From contig CALUIU010000017.1 in assembly GCA_944320795.1 (NCBI GenBank), positions 1-63,028 of the forward strand: 63,028 nucleotides of DNA, read 5' to 3'. Of this stretch, positions 62,957 through 63,028 are shown one piece after another (within the stretch, counting starts at the first letter, position 1; the number at the start of each line of letters is the position of its first letter). Origin of the DNA: Candidatus Paraprevotella stercoravium. GTDB lineage: Bacteria > Bacteroidota > Bacteroidia > Bacteroidales > Bacteroidaceae. The position numbers and the translations under genes are program-made. Under the pieces are notes generated by a model, which did no database searches, had not been told where the DNA came from, and was given only the letters and a program-made list of their open reading frames with translations.

Positions 62957-62964
62957 CAAAAGTA
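62957..62964 (-). promoter_or_regulatory. Candidate -7 box of the GH10-like gene
   Basis: CAAAAGTA on the plus strand reads TACTTTTG on the minus strand, fitting TAnnTTTG, 34 bases upstream of the ATG. The window ends before more context can be seen, and no -33 TTG is obvious. Confidence 0.4.
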
Positions 62965-63028
62965 CGAATAAAAAGTGATAAACAGAAAAATGTAGCAAAG
63001 TTATTGGCAGATAGGCGTTTTAGGAAGA

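Overview
The window looks like a chromosomal segment of a gut Bacteroidales bacterium, of the Bacteroides/Phocaeicola type. The evidence is the recurring promoter -7 box TAnnTTTG with an upstream TTG about 19-21 bases away, the near absence of strong Shine-Dalgarno sites, and a typical gene complement: type III glutamine synthetase, LL-diaminopimelate aminotransferase, a single-chain pyruvate:ferredoxin oxidoreductase, a GH20 hexosaminidase, SusC-era lipoproteins and MG2-domain proteins. No phage, insertion sequence, tRNA or CRISPR array was seen.

Layout. 0-1.4 kb: the 3' tail of a 5S rRNA with its terminator, then a TonB-C-domain lipoprotein gene split by an in-frame stop. 1.4-7.5 kb (minus): a heavy-metal RND efflux operon (small His/Cys-rich protein, membrane-fusion lipoprotein, RND pump, TolC-like channel). 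7.5-11.6 kb (minus): recJ-recQ-ybaN-like. 11.9-14.6 kb (minus): a C1 peptidase and an aminopeptidase P. 14.8-16.4 kb (plus): patatin-like hydrolase, a small conserved protein and an FKBP isomerase. 16.5-19.4 kb (plus): a MarR regulator and a four-domain CoA-disulfide-reductase/rhodanese/TusA/DsrE fusion. 19.9-22.7 kb (minus): a hexapeptide acetyltransferase and a CPA1 antiporter.

22.9-38.0 kb is a nitrogen and amino-acid hub. dapF-dapL-glnN form one minus-strand operon and gltB-gltD-asnB a second. A divergent, atypical PurF-like amidotransferase follows on the plus strand. Three enzymes with the same Ntn-type glutaminase head (AsnB, GltB, PurF-like) therefore lie side by side with glutamine synthetase. 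38.2-48.8 kb is more lineage-specific: an MG2-domain exported protein, an NlpE-like lipoprotein, a frameshifted WG-repeat lipoprotein, a SEC-C protein with a membrane-anchored AraC-type regulator, and a large exported protein with a type IX-like C-terminal domain.

49.2-62.9 kb: GH20 hexosaminidase, a small basic exported protein, PFOR, an AAA_14-type ATPase divergent from an unfamiliar ATP-grasp-like protein whose promoter predicts a leaderless mRNA, MsrA with a GlsB-like membrane protein, a MATE transporter and a GH10-like lipoprotein/exported hydrolase. Scattered between genes is a family of palindromic elements (about 11.8, 28.0, 59.4 and 61.1 kb) whose stems differ by paired, compensatory substitutions. 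There are also two arrays of related 22-bp tandem repeats (19.7 and 48.9 kb). These repeats are the least explained features here.

All calls were made by reading the sequence. No similarity search was possible, so family names rest on recognised motifs and overall composition.
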